Part shown: positions 12,765 through 23,329 of the stretch, piece after piece
How the letters are laid out: each line of letters begins with the position of its first letter
How positions within the stretch are numbered: position 1 is the stretch's first letter
Translations under genes and position numbers: made by a program
From: Saposhnikovia divaricata
Lineage: Eukaryota; Streptophyta; Magnoliopsida; Apiales; Apiaceae
NCBI GenBank assembly: GCA_036435485.1
Contig: CM071601.1
Coordinates: 182,502,939 to 182,566,938 of the forward strand
Direction: 5' to 3'
DNA length: 64,000 nucleotides
The notes under the pieces: model-generated
Databases searched by the model: none
The model's input: only the letters and a program-made list of their open reading frames with translations
What the model was told of the DNA's origin: nothing

Positions 12765-13208
12765 ATGAAGAATGAATTTGATTTGGGTTCTAATTGTGAT
12801 GGAGATGGATTTGCGGAGGAGGAGGAAGAGGAATCGGAAGAATCGGAGTTGGAGGAGGTGGAATCGGAATCAGAATCGGTGGAGAATGCTGTAAAGTCTC
12901 CTCCAGTGGAGGTAAAAGATTTATCTTATTATTTTAAAACAGAGTTATACACGGATGGTCCCGAGGAGCCGGAATCCGAGGAGGAGGTATTAGGGGATAG
13001 TGATCGTGATGAGAAAGATTATGCCTCCAAATTTGTGGTCAAGAAACGCTCCAGGACTGTTACCAATCCCAAGCTTCCCCGAAAAATTTACTTCAGACGT
13101 AATGGTCCCAAACAACGTGTTTCCACCACCCCTTTTGTACTCTATGATCCGGGCTTTCTTGTGGCTGCCATAACCAAATTGGCTCTCAAAAGCTATAATA
13201 AAATCCAA
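12765..13208 (+). CDS. Unit 15: open first exon, first ATG changed to GTG
   Basis: The first ATG (12759) is GTG, as in unit 11, and the next in-frame ATG is at 12765. The frame is open to donor CAA/GTATAT at 13208. It is a short-type unit like 1 and 3. It carries TTPFVLYD instead of TTPSVLYD. This is the last unit before the shared exon that has an open frame and a donor, leaving an intron of about 1.4 kb. Confidence 0.6.
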
Positions 13209-13569
13209 GTATATGATATGTGTACTTTTTTATTTTTATTTTTAAATCGTATGTACTTTTTGCTCCATAATTCCAGCAACCACTAAAGCATTGTTATACC
13301 AAATTCTCCCTATAACAATTACCTTTGCCAACATTGTTTTAAATAAATAACAATTCAATTTATAGAAATTATAAATAAATAAAGAAAGAAAAAAGAACAT
13401 TTTATAGAATTATTTTTAAAATAAAAAATAGGTTATGAAGTTGACAAAAAATTAAAAATCTCAAACACCACCAGCCCAGGCCCAGTCCCATGCTTGTATA
13501 TATTTGGGCGGGAGGAGAAGGGGGGTAGAGTAACATAAAAATTAAAATTAGGGCAAAATAGATTGCGAA

Positions 13570-14019
13570 ATGGTGATGAAGAATGAATTTGATTTGGGTT
13601 CTAATTGTGATAGAGATGGATTTGCGGAGGAGGGGGAAGAGGAATCGGAAGAATCGGAGTTGGAGGAGGTGGAATCGGAATCAGAATCGGTGGAGAATGC
13701 TGTCAAGTCTCCTCCAGTGGAGGTAAAAGATTTATTTTATTATTTTAAAACAGAGTTATACACGGATTGTCCCGGGGAGCCGGAATCCGAGGAGGATGTA
13801 TTAGGGGATAGTGATCGTGATGAGAAAGATTATGCCTTCAAATTTGTGGTCAAGAAACGCTCCAGGACTGTTACCAATCCCAAGCTTCCCTGAAAAATTT
13901 ACTTCAGGCGTAATGGTCCCAAACAGCGTGTTTCCACCACCCCTTCTGTACTCTATGATCTGGGCTTTCCTGTGGCTGCCATATCCAAATTGGCTCTCAA
14001 AACCTATATTAAAATCCAG
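13570..14019 (+). pseudogene. Unit 16: first exon with stop at codon 108
   Basis: CGA to TGA in the conserved LPRKIYF stretch (CTTCCCTGAAAA) gives a stop at 13891-13893. The donor CAG/GTATAT at 14019 is intact. It is more diverged than the interior units (for example D15R, D68C), as expected at an array edge. Confidence 0.85.
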
Positions 14020-14335
14020 GTATATGATATGTGTCCTTTTTTATTTTTATTTTTAAATCGTAAGTACATATCATCATAATCACAATCAGTTACAAAGCTC
14101 CTCCCGGTTCTTCGGGTTCTTAGCAGAATATCCGTATTTTGCTCCATAATTCCAGCAACCACTAAAGCATTGTTATACCAAATTCTCCCTATAACAATTA
14201 CCTTTGCCAACATTGTTTTAAGTAAATAACAATACAATTTATAGAAATTATAAATAAAGAAAGAAAGAAAAAAGAACATTTTATAGAATTATTTTTAAAA
14301 TACAAAATAGGTTATGAAGTTGACAAAAAATTAAA

Positions 14336-14465
14336 AATCTCAGACACCACCAGCCCAGGCCCAGTCCCAGGCCTGTATATATTTGGGCGGGAGGAGAAGG
14401 GGGTAGAATAACATAAAAATTAAAATTAGGGCAAAATAGATTGCGAAATGGTAATGAAGAATTAG
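14336..14465 (+). pseudogene. Unit 17: truncated last unit (promoter and five codons)
   Basis: The TATA box and leader are present. The start codon at 14448 is followed by only MVMKN and a TAG at 14463-14465, where homology to the unit ends. This marks the right edge of the array. The following 157 bp up to the acceptor at 14622 resemble intron, not a unit. Confidence 0.8.
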
Positions 14466-14622
14466 TTACTAGATTGCGAAATAGATTACTAGCCTTATTG
14501 TCAGTCATTGAAGCTCAATAGGATCCAGACCGTCTATTTCTATTTACATTAATGGTTGTACAATTAGTTACTAGATTACTCAATTTTTTTAGTTCTCATT
14601 GATACTTCTATTTATATTGCAG

Positions 14623-14826
14623 AAAACAAAGTATAAATATGTTGGTTTGGTGAAGGCTTACAAGCGAGCTGTTAATGGTTTCCATTTTTGGACTCGCTTT
14701 AAAGCCCGCTTGCGTGGTCAAGATGCCATCTACTTCCAAGCTATCACATTTCAGGAAAGGCGAGATCCAGAATCAAATGTTGTTTTTGTACGTTTTGAGT
14801 CCGTCTACCCTCTGCCCCCAAGGTGA
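14623..14826 (+). CDS. Shared second exon: cystatin-like beta-sheet region
   Basis: The exon begins after a good acceptor (TTTATATTGCAG) in phase 0 and ends with TGA at 14824-14826. It encodes 67 residues starting KTKYKYVGLVKAY and containing WTRFKARL, DAIYFQA and ending VYPLPPR. The order of strands (YKYVGLVKA, VNGFHFWTRFKA, YFQAITF) fits the plant cystatin-related family, which folds as a helix over an antiparallel sheet. The helix itself is encoded by the first exon. At the place of the cystatin QxVxG loop it reads RAVNG, so the Gln is lost here, unlike the paralogue at 28702 (QPVNG). It has no first exon of its own other than the array units. AG/GTGACT at the end could serve as a donor for a 3'UTR intron, giving nearly the same protein end. 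Confidence 0.7.
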   Translation, partial: KTKYKYVGLVKAYKRAVNGFHFWTRFKARLRGQDAIYFQAITFQERRDPESNVVFVRFESVYPLPPR

Positions 14827-16225
14827 CTCCTTCTCTTTCATTCTCCTAATTACAACTGCCTGCGTGTTTAAAATACTGTTGCAAAAGGAAGGAAGTGGTA
14901 TAAAATCCAAATCACTGATTGAATTCCATGCACGCCTAGCTTATCCATCTCTTTTATGACATACATATTACAAGTACAAGTATATTGTATATATAACACC
15001 ACAGCCGACTCTTCCGTGCCCCCTTCTTTAAACTTTTTCCCCTGTAAAATGCCAAACTCTTACAATGCACCCACCACTTTTCATTCCTATCTCAGATACC
15101 ATAAGTAATCTCCAAGTAGTTACTTCAGGAGATTTTTACCACGTTTGATTTCTGTCCAATGGCAACGTTCTTTATTTTGATGCCTGTGCTTTTTGAGGTT
15201 TATGTTGTTTTTTCCTTTTTTGCAGCTGAGCCGGTCACTTTGCTCCCCCTCGAGAAGTCTATTGTCCTTTTTGGCATAAGCCTTATCTATCCATCTACCT
15301 ATATTTCTATCTGCAAGTTATTCTGCCAAATGCTTATGTAACCAAGTATGTTTGCAAGACAATGTTGGAGCATATTGTTTATGTAACTTATCTGTCATGC
15401 ATTCTTTGCTACTAAAATATGATATATGGAAGACCAGCTGGTTCTTTTTATTCGTAACCACATTTTGCCGATTGTTAATTTTAACACTAGTATGGGCTCT
15501 ATTATAAACCTTCTAACAAATGATAATTAAGAACAATGGATTCTTATCAATACATCTTCATATTTTACTTTAGTATTAATACATGTTCTTTTTAGGAACC
15601 TGTAACATTTTCTAATAATAAGAACAGAGAGACCAACAATTCGATCAATTTTGGTTGGTTAATTTTTACTAATCTTTTGCAGCTACTGACCCGCATGGAA
15701 ATACATAAACAAGTTTTATTTTCACATATTTATGTAATGGTATAAACAAGAGAAATAACAAAGAATTAACACAGGATGCAATACCAGAGGCATAAAAAGG
15801 CGCACACACCCTATTAGGATCATAAACGTGGTAAAATTATTTGAGAGCAGGAATCTGTAAGCCTAATACAACTGGAAGCCTGGCTAAATCAAGATTGGAA
15901 GACAATAACTGTATATATATTAGGTGCCTTATTACAAGAAAAACTTATATATATTTGAAAATACAAAAATTGGCTTACATAGAAGTAATGATTGGGTACC
16001 TTATATATAATAGAAGTAATGATTTTTGTTCATCGTTTTCATGCTTTTGAAGGGCCTCTAAGGAAGCTTCTACGCTTATACTTCTTCACTCTGCTTTAAT
16101 TTCAACTCTCTACAACCAGGTGGACGTGGGATATTATATCATTTTCTTTTTGTCACATTAAAACAGCACATATATTTACTTTTCAAATAAAAAATTACAA
16201 GCTATTTAGTTAAAAAAAAAATACA
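14827..16225 (+). repeat. 3' flank shared with the 28.9-31.8 kb region (segmental duplication)
   Basis: 14827-15685 is closely similar to 28906-29818, and 15683-16225 is closely similar to 31220-31790. The right copy has about 1.4 kb (29820-31220) that is absent here. Both copies contain an exon-like piece after TTTTTTGCAG (EPVTLLP...; 15226 here, 29368 there). Reached by splicing from the preceding AAG/GTGA donor it would give an immediate stop, so it is probably 3'UTR. No other gene is seen. Confidence 0.7.
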
Positions 16226-16244
16226 AGCTAATAGGGCTGTTGGA

Positions 16245-16410
16245 ATGGATTTTGGTTCTGAATTGAAGTATGGAGGTGGGGCAGATAATTGGACTGTTAA
16301 ATGCAAATGTGGAACAAGGGATGATGATGGGGAGAGGATGGTGGCTTGTGATATTTGTGAGGTTTGGCAGCTTACTCGCTACATTGGCATTGAATTAACA
16401 ACAGCCCTTA
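16245..16410 (+). pseudogene. PHD-finger gene fragment
   Basis: The ORF begins MDFGSELKYGGGADNW and contains CKCGTRDDDGERMVACDIC followed by EVWQ, the first half of a plant PHD finger (C4HC3; compare the MS1-type and At1g33420-type group, which reads EVWQHTRC). Here the ligand His and next Cys are replaced (EVWQLTRY), and the sequence then runs into unrelated DNA, so the finger cannot fold around both zincs. This fragment is absent from the homologous flank near 31.8 kb, so it was added to, or lies at the edge of, the duplicated block. Confidence 0.65.
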
Positions 16411-16592
16411 GGGCTATGGTTAACATTTTCCTTAAAAAAAAACAAGATATTTGAGAATATTTAGTAATTTAACTATCTTTCTCCCCTTCCCTTTCCCTTC
16501 AAATTATGATCATTATTATTGCTCTTGTCGTTTTAGTGTACAATTTATATTATTACTACTACTACTATTGTTGTTACATCTAATTCTTTTTT

Positions 16593-16751
16593 TATGAATA
16601 TGTTGGTCTAGTCAAGGCATACAATCGTTTTAAAGCCCGCTTGCCTGATCAAGACCCCATCTACTTCCAGTCTATGGTATGGCAGCGGCTTCCGGACCGC
16701 AAAAACAAGGTTGTTGTTTTAGATGTTGGTTTTGTCCACCCTCTACCCTAG
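16593..16751 (+). pseudogene. Decayed second cystatin-like exon lacking the QxVxG hairpin
   Basis: It reads YEYVGLVKAYNRFKARL, then DPIYFQSM, then VVVLDVGFVHPLP and TAG (16749-16751). Compared with the exons at 14623 and 28702, an in-frame deletion removes about 12-13 residues containing the VNGF..FW hairpin. There is no clear acceptor, and the context is duplicated flank, so this is probably a relic of another gene copy. Confidence 0.65.
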
Positions 16752-17650
16752 CCCATCCTCCGGGTGACTCCCTCTCAAAAAGCCTGTGGTCCGGGCCCCT
16801 TCTCGTAGAGCCCTTGTTCTGTCTGTGTATTTTACTAGTCAACTATCTATGTAAGACGATGTTGGAGCCTTATGTTTATATAAAACTTCCCTGTTGGATG
16901 CCTTATTTCCAAGGTAACTGCCCTTGTAGTCCAAAACGCCACTGTTTTATTTGTGCGATTCTCTGGGATTCTATTTAATTGCTTTCTCTTTTGCTTACTT
17001 TGCTAGAATGTTATCACTTATCTGGGATTCTATTTAATTGCTTTCTCTTTTGCTTACTTTGCTAGAATGTTATCACTTATCTGGGATTTTATTTAATTGC
17101 TTTCTCTTTTGCTTACTTTGCTAGAATGTTATCACTTACCATTTTTAGCATCGGTAGTTTTGACTCAGCTCTAGCTTTCCGTGGTTGGTAAATTTCTTTT
17201 TAGGACAAATCCCTGTGGTGCTTGGGATCGTCTTCACATTTCGACCATACGCCAATCTTTATTGTTCTACTTGTTCCTCTCATTGCTAGGAATCTCACCT
17301 ACAAGTCTAGAACTTAATATGTCAGCAACCTTATCAACAACCTATTTGCATCTGTTTATGATGCACCTGCGTGCGTCTGCTTGGGCATGTTTTCATTTGT
17401 ATATCTAGACTTTCAGTTTCATGTTAAAACTCATCTACTTAATGAGTACCGTACCTGCCATACCACTGGAATTACTTTGTTTTCAAATTGTATGAGATTA
17501 GTAGTAGATGCTTTTTGCTCAAAAGCCACTCCCTATTACAAACTCTAAACTTATGCATATTCACAATGGATTCCCATTCGCTTATGCAGTGTTTATTTAA
17601 ATTAAAGGCATCTTGTAGTTCAACATGACAATGTAAGTAATCCTGAAATT
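16720..17650 (+). repeat. Left arm of a diverged inverted repeat
   Basis: The sequence reappears in inverted orientation at 19758-20565. Examples are the GTCCACCCTCTACC end of the pseudo-exon (inverted near 20550), GATCG/TTTCGACCATAC (17229-17251, inverted near 20165), and CTCTAAACTTATGCATATTC (17543, inverted near 19845). Similarity is patchy, with indels. Confidence 0.65.
16963..17139 (+). repeat. Three tandem copies of a 59 bp repeat
   Basis: Three almost identical copies begin CTGGGATT(C/T)TATTTAATTG at 16963, 17022 and 17081. They occur in only one arm of the inverted repeat, so the triplication is younger than the inversion or was lost from the other arm. Confidence 0.9.
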
Positions 17651-19757
17651 AGTAGGGTTTTAAATAATCCTGAAAAAAATAATCAATCATATAGTTTATT
17701 GGTGCAGTTTTGTGTGGTTCATGAATAGGTTTTGATTACAATTTTGTATCGTATTTTGTGTTTCCTTGAATACCTCTGCCCCTTCAAGATTGTGTTTGTT
17801 CACCGGATACTCTGGTAAACAGACATTAATCTTACGCATCTTAATTCTTTATGACAATGCAAGTAATCCTGACAAAAAAGTAGATTTGTGTTTCTATATA
17901 CACTTACATATCATCCAGCATACATATTGCCTTAGTTCGTACAATACAGTCATATTTACTTGTCATCTCTTGAAAGCTCGAAACCCTCCTGTCTGCCCAA
18001 ATGAGAAGAGGTTTCACCGTTAGTCCACAGTGTAATCTCAATTTATTGCTACTCAATCCGAGAACTGATTAGAAGCTTCTCTAATGATTGTTTCCCATGC
18101 TGTTTTATAAGCTTTGTTATAAATGAATGCCAGTTGAAATAACTCTGTGGACTTAAAAAAGGTGTTATGTTTGCAATTCTGGTTGCGGTTTGATGAAATG
18201 GGGTTGAGCCCATTTCTCGAAAAAAAAAAATTTACTGTATGTAGAACAGCTCAGTTAGTTGACTTGACAATTGAGGGGTGCCAACTTCATCGAATCCAGA
18301 TCCCCTTTAATCACATGACCATAATGAGGATGCGATATGTAGTAGGATGTTGCATCTATGCAACATAAGCCCAGAAAGGAGTTACCTGATCATTGATCAT
18401 CTTAGAATGGTTACTATAAGTCAATCGTTGTAATTTTGGTTGCAATTTCTTTCACAAAGTTTGGGAATGTTGTTAGTACGTAATTAGATTTTGCTTAGTG
18501 AGAATAGATTTTAGAAACAACTAGGAACGAAACAACCTTAAATTAGTGAGATGAAGCAGCAGTAGAAGCACCAGCAAAGAGTACTATAAGTATTTGTGCG
18601 GATGAGGAGAAAGCTACAAGTGACTGCAATCTACACTGCTTTAGGTTACCTGGGGAGATTATTGAAGTTGCAAAATTCGATAGTTGATACAGGTACGGAG
18701 GTACCTACGCTCCTGTCTCAGTTTTTATTCTCTTGAAGTCTTGTGAGGTTAAATTTTTCTCAGTTTTCATATTTTATCCATACACCAATGTTTTTTTTTC
18801 TTTACGTATGACTGTACCTGTCCCTTCAAGTGTTAGGAAACTCTTTTTGGAATTCAAAAATCAGCAACCTTTTAAACAACTATTTTCATCTGTTTATGGT
18901 ACCCCCTTTAAATGAAGGCCGTACTGCCATATCACTGGAATGATAATGTTCTCAAATTGTATTAGTACTTGTTTTGGGCTCAGAAGCCAATTACTAATTT
19001 CAACTCTAAACTTATGCATATTTTGTTTATGTACTGCTTGTTTGAAGGCATCTAGGCTTTATTTTCTGTGATCGGTATTGATTTATGATTTCTTTATCGT
19101 GTTGTGTGCTTCCCCCTTCATGGTTCTTTGATCATTAGATACTCAGGTGAACATGCATAAATCTTACTTATCTTATTTCTTTATGACAATGCAAGATTGC
19201 AATTAAGTAATCCTAAAAATAGTGGATTTGTGTTACTATATGCATTTCCATATCAGCCAACATACTATATTGCCTTTGTTTTCTTCTTGGATAGAAAACG
19301 GCTATACTTCCTTTATAAGAAACACAAATACGAATACGAACTATGGTAACAGACAATCTGAGTATCTGACAATGTCAAAATGACAGGACAAGAGAGAGAG
19401 CTCTCTTACGTTTTATCAAAATGTCAGAATCTGACATGGGCTATATTTAAATTTATTGAAAAGATAGAATTATAAAATTTTCACTCGTTTATCAGAATGT
19501 ACGTATAGACATAATGGACCATGGTAATTAACTGGTACCTACATAATTGTGGTGATGATTAAGGACTCAGAGAATAATCAACCAGACCCGAAGTATGTTA
19601 GTACGGAGTACAAGATTAGGATAATGTAATTTTGATGTAGTGCTCGAATACATAAATGAATTAATAAATAAAATGACAAGTTCGAATTAGTTCTAGCTTA
19701 GAATCCATTAACTGTACTCTTGATTCTTTTAAGGATTACATACAAATCCGCTTATGT
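17651..19757. repeat. Spacer of the inverted repeat with a further partial direct copy
   Basis: 18770-19225 is a third, direct, diverged copy of the 17250-17900 sequence (TACACCAATGTT, ATCAGCAACC, CATCTGTTTATG, CTTATGCATATT). The remainder (17.9-18.7 and 19.3-19.75 kb) is AT-rich with no supported gene. Confidence 0.55.
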
Positions 19758-20565
19758 CAGGATTACTTACATTGTCATAATATAAAACTAAAAGATGCCT
19801 TCAAATAATTTTAAGTACACAAGGGAATGGGAATCCACTGTGAATATGCATAAGTTTAGAGTTTGTAACAGGAAGTGGTTTCTGAGCATAAGGCATCTAA
19901 TAATCATATACAATTTAAAATCAATGTCATTCCAGTAGTATGGCGGATATGGTCTTCATGAAGTTGATGAGATTTAAGATGAAACTGAGTCTAGATATGC
20001 ATATGCTCCAAAAAAAAAAAAAGCATGCCCAGACGGGCGGAGGTGCATCATAAACAGAGGCAGATAGTTGTTTGTAAGGTTGCTGATGAATTAAATTCTA
20101 GGTGAGATTCCTAGCAATGAAAGGATCAAGTAGAGTAGGTAGGGAACAATAAAGCTAGGTGTATGGTCGAAATGCGAAAACGATCCAAAGCACACAGCTT
20201 TGTACTTAAAACAAATTTATCAAACACGAAAAGCTAGAGCAGAGTTGAAACTACCAATGCTAAAAAATTGTAAGGGATGATGTTCTACTACATATAAAAA
20301 GCAAAAGAGATAGCAATAAAATATAATCCCAGAGAAAGAGCATTAACAAAACATCATAGTTTTGGATTACAATAACAGTTGCCTTGCAAAAAATCCATCA
20401 GCAGGTTAAGGATGCATCGCAGGCATCAGACAGGGAAGTTAAAATAAACACTAGCGAAGTTACATAGATAGTTGATTAGTTAGATATATAGACAGGTAAG
20501 GGCTTGACCTCGACGAGAAAGGAACACAGACTTTAACGTAGAGGGGCATCAAGGTAGAGGGTGGA
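19758..20565 (-). repeat. Right arm of the inverted repeat
   Basis: It is the reverse complement of much of 16720-17650. Its outermost end (about 20540-20565) matches the last bases of the cystatin-like pseudo-exon at 16751. Together the arms could form a long imperfect hairpin if transcribed through. Confidence 0.6.
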
Positions 20566-20571
20566 CAAATT

Positions 20572-21611
20572 CATATATATATATATAGGGGCACGTTCCA
20601 CAGCCCTGTTGGATATCCCCCGATCCCGTATGCCCTCCATGTTTCATGGAGGCCGTCCGTCATGAAACATGGAGGGCGTATACCTGTAAAAATTAAATTA
20701 AAAATAGAAAAATAATCGTATTGATTTGACATTCATCCCAAAATTAGTGACCACCACTATTTGAGTGTGTATGAATTTTAAATTCGAATTTAAACTTTTC
20801 TTCGTTTTTTATTAATTTCATAATATATTTCACAAACTAAATAAAAATTATTAAAAAATAAAGAAAATATAGAAATCCGTATAAAATGAATAATTATCGT
20901 TAGGTTTTTAGCAAAAAAATCAGAACCGTAAGATCTTGATTAAATATTTTATATGATTAATTTACTTTAATAAGCATTCAAGATTGGATTGTTGTTTCTA
21001 ATTTTTAAAAAATACATATCGACGATCCAACCGCACGTATGTCAATATATGTCTAATTTAGTGATATTCCCAAGTTTTTAAAAAATAATAAGTTTATTTG
21101 GATGGTAAAAGTGGTAGTCAACTATCGATTTGACCAGTACTGCTAACTAGTGCTTTATCCCGGATTGTTGTTTCTATTTTTAAAAAAAAATACTTATCGA
21201 CGATACAACCGCAAATATGTCAATATATGTCTAATTTATTGATATTCCGAAGTTTTTAAAAAATAATAAGTTTATTTGGATAGTAAAAGTGGTAGTCAAC
21301 TATCGATTTGACCAGTACTCCTAAATTAGTGAATCTAATGTAAAAATCTCAAAAATAGAAAATTAGTGAATCTAATGTAAAATTAATCACAGAATTAATG
21401 AGTATTAATATTTGAATTTTTATGAATTTTAATTCGAATTTTATCTTATTTTTCTATTTTTAATTTAATTTTCACAAGAATAAGGCCTCCATGTTTCATG
21501 GAGGACGCCCTCCATGAATCATGGCGCACACCCTCCATGAAACATGGAGGGCGGGGGATATCCCCGGGGGCTCCTTATTGATCTCCATATATATATATAT
21601 ATATATATATA
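20572..21611. mobile_element. Non-autonomous terminal-inverted-repeat element with CCTCCATG palindromes
   Basis: About 1 kb bounded by (AT)n on both sides. The ends are inverted copies that share GGGGATATCCCCC, GCCCTCCATGTTTCATGG and the inner AAATTAAATTAAAAATAG. A perfect 17 bp hairpin lies at 20632-20648 / 20661-20677. The right end has three copies of CCTCCATGnnTCATGG or close variants. Inside is a 176 bp direct duplication (20986-21146 and 21162-21322, both starting GGATTGTTGTTTCTA). There is no ORF of note. Insertion into a TA run hides any target duplication, so the superfamily is unknown. Confidence 0.6.
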
Positions 21612-21765
21612 AAAGAAAAATGGTAAATGAATTAAAATTAGGAAAAAAAACAATAAAGAAAAAAAAAACTGAGTTTGAATAGTAAAGTAGGTTAGTTTGG
21701 GAATGATTGTACAAAGTGGGTTAGTTTGGGAAAAGGAACTATGAACAAGGTTAGTTTCAGAATCG

Positions 21766-22520
21766 ATTCTAGATAAGGAGCAGTAATCATCATGCAGTAG
21801 TGGTAATCTAAAATTTTGAAGTACATGTTTTACTTATTTCAAAAAAAAAAGTACATGTTTTACAATTTTTGATTTCATAAAATATATAAAATTATAAGAT
21901 ATTAAAATAATCGAATGGTTAAACACAAAAAATATTTATGAAATGTAAAGATTACACAAAATGATTATCACAAAAAATTTATAAATATTTTTATTTGAGT
22001 AACATAAAATACTTAAGAAAATTTTGAATTGCTTTGTTCACAATTAGGAAACGTGTAACTAAAAGTCAAACCATCATGTTTTACATTATCTGAAAATATT
22101 TTACTTTATTTTAACATATCATATTTCACTTTCAAGTTAAATTTTTAAATATAAATAAATAATCCTAAGAAATAATATTTTTCTCATTTGAGAAAGTATA
22201 AATTTTGTAAAATATAATTAATTTTTTTTTTTTACATATTGTTGTGTTAGGTAATCAGTACATATGACATACATCATTAATATTCAATTTCAACCAAATA
22301 AAAGTAAAATACAAAACTAAATTTCAAATGGTATTACTAGTACTAGTGTAGTAAGGCACCAGGACCCATAAGAAAATATAAAACATTATCAACCATCTTC
22401 AATATATGTAATTGTGAATTTTTCTCAATTAAGTTAATCCTGGAGACAATTTGATGATAAATTGAATTTTTGTTATGTTTATGAAGTCTAAGGCTGAAAG
22501 CAACTTTTTTTGAAATATTA
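21766..22520. repeat. Dispersed repeat, copy 1
   Basis: From AGATAAGGAGCA to GAAATATTA the sequence is repeated at 58676-59598. The second copy has an extra MITE-like insertion (59337-59554) and a few small indels. There is no coding sequence. It ends exactly where the first Helitron begins (A/TC junction at 22520/22521). Confidence 0.75.
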
Positions 22521-23329
22521 TCTTAGTCAACATCAATATATATATATCAATATATATATATATATAAAGGAGGATAGCGGGAGTTTAGGTGGCGCTCTAA
22601 TATCGTCTCAATCGATTTTTCTAATTTTCTAATTTTCTAGAATTTTAAATACTAATAAATATGAAAATATCAATTAGCATATTAGAAGTAGAATAGGTGT
22701 TCGAATTTATAAAGGAGAAGAGTTCGAATTTATAGGGAAGACATATGATTAGAAGTTCTATTGGAAGTATAATAAGTATTTATAAGGTATACGATTAAAA
22801 GTTCTATTGGAAACAGAATAGGAGTACGAATTTATAGAGAATAAGAGTTTGAATTTATAGAAAAAATATATAAATAAAAGTTCTACTAAAACTAGAATAG
22901 GTGTTTGAATATATAGAGCAGACATATAATTAAATATTTTATAGAAAGTACGATCTTCTTAAATTATATATTTTTTATATAAGTTAATTGTACTTATATT
23001 AGGAAAATTTATTCATAAATCAAATACTATTGTCATGAAAAAAGTCACCGTATTTAAAAAGAAAAGAATTGATGTCTTAACATAATAAAAGAACAATGAG
23101 TAAAAGAACAATCTCATGCAGTCTTTATAATATATGTTAAAAAGTTGGGATTTCGATTTTAATGAGAGAGCGGCTCAATCGAAAGAATTGTATTTAACAA
23201 GAAATTGATTCATTAAAGAAGATTATTTAATTATTAAATTTTAATATTAATATTATAATATAACGTAAATATATTGAATTTTTTTAAAAATATTGTAACG
23301 CCGCCGCGAAGCGCGGCTTTATCAACTAG
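22521..23329 (+). mobile_element. Non-autonomous Helitron, copy 1
   Basis: The 5' end is TC following A (22520/22521). The 3' end has a GC hairpin (GCCGCG, loop AAG, CGCGGC) then CTTTATCAACTAG, followed by T. CTAG 3' to a hairpin, with insertion between A and T, is diagnostic of Helitrons. There is no Rep/helicase ORF. The internal start AAAGGAGGAT.GCGGGAGTTTAGGTGGCG is shared with the copy that follows. Confidence 0.75.

Larger units (their letters stand above)
1..14465 (+). repeat. Left tandem array of promoter + first-exon units
   Basis: Eighteen head-to-tail units are seen, with start codons at 633, 1444, 2321, 3132, 4011, 4884, 5757, 6630, 7509, 8382, 9255, 10134, 11013, 11886, 12759, 13570 and 14448, plus a partial unit at the window start. 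Spacing is 873-879 bp for long units and 811 bp for units starting at 633, 2321 and 12759. The short ones lack about 67 bp just after the exon (between GTAC and TTTGCTCC). Each unit holds an upstream AT-rich block, a TATA box, a short leader, one exon that ends in AATCCAG/GTATAT or a variant, and about 55 bp of intron-like sequence homologous to the intron of the complete gene at 26523. No unit carries a second exon. The array continues beyond the left edge of the window. Confidence 0.95.

Noticed and set aside
1..14465. CRISPR-like or centromeric satellite interpretation of the left array
   Set aside because: Units are about 870 bp, contain a promoter and a coding exon related to a single-copy gene, and have no spacer structure.
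15159..15341. Frame MATFFILMPVLFEVYVV... in the 3' flank, and its twin at 29279
   Set aside because: Its hydrophobic start lies in a pyrimidine tract before an acceptor. The twin has indels that change the frame, so it is not coding.
21496..21714. Minus-strand 72-codon frame across the inverted-repeat element end
   Set aside because: It is composed of the palindromes, the TA run and A-rich DNA; no coding pattern.
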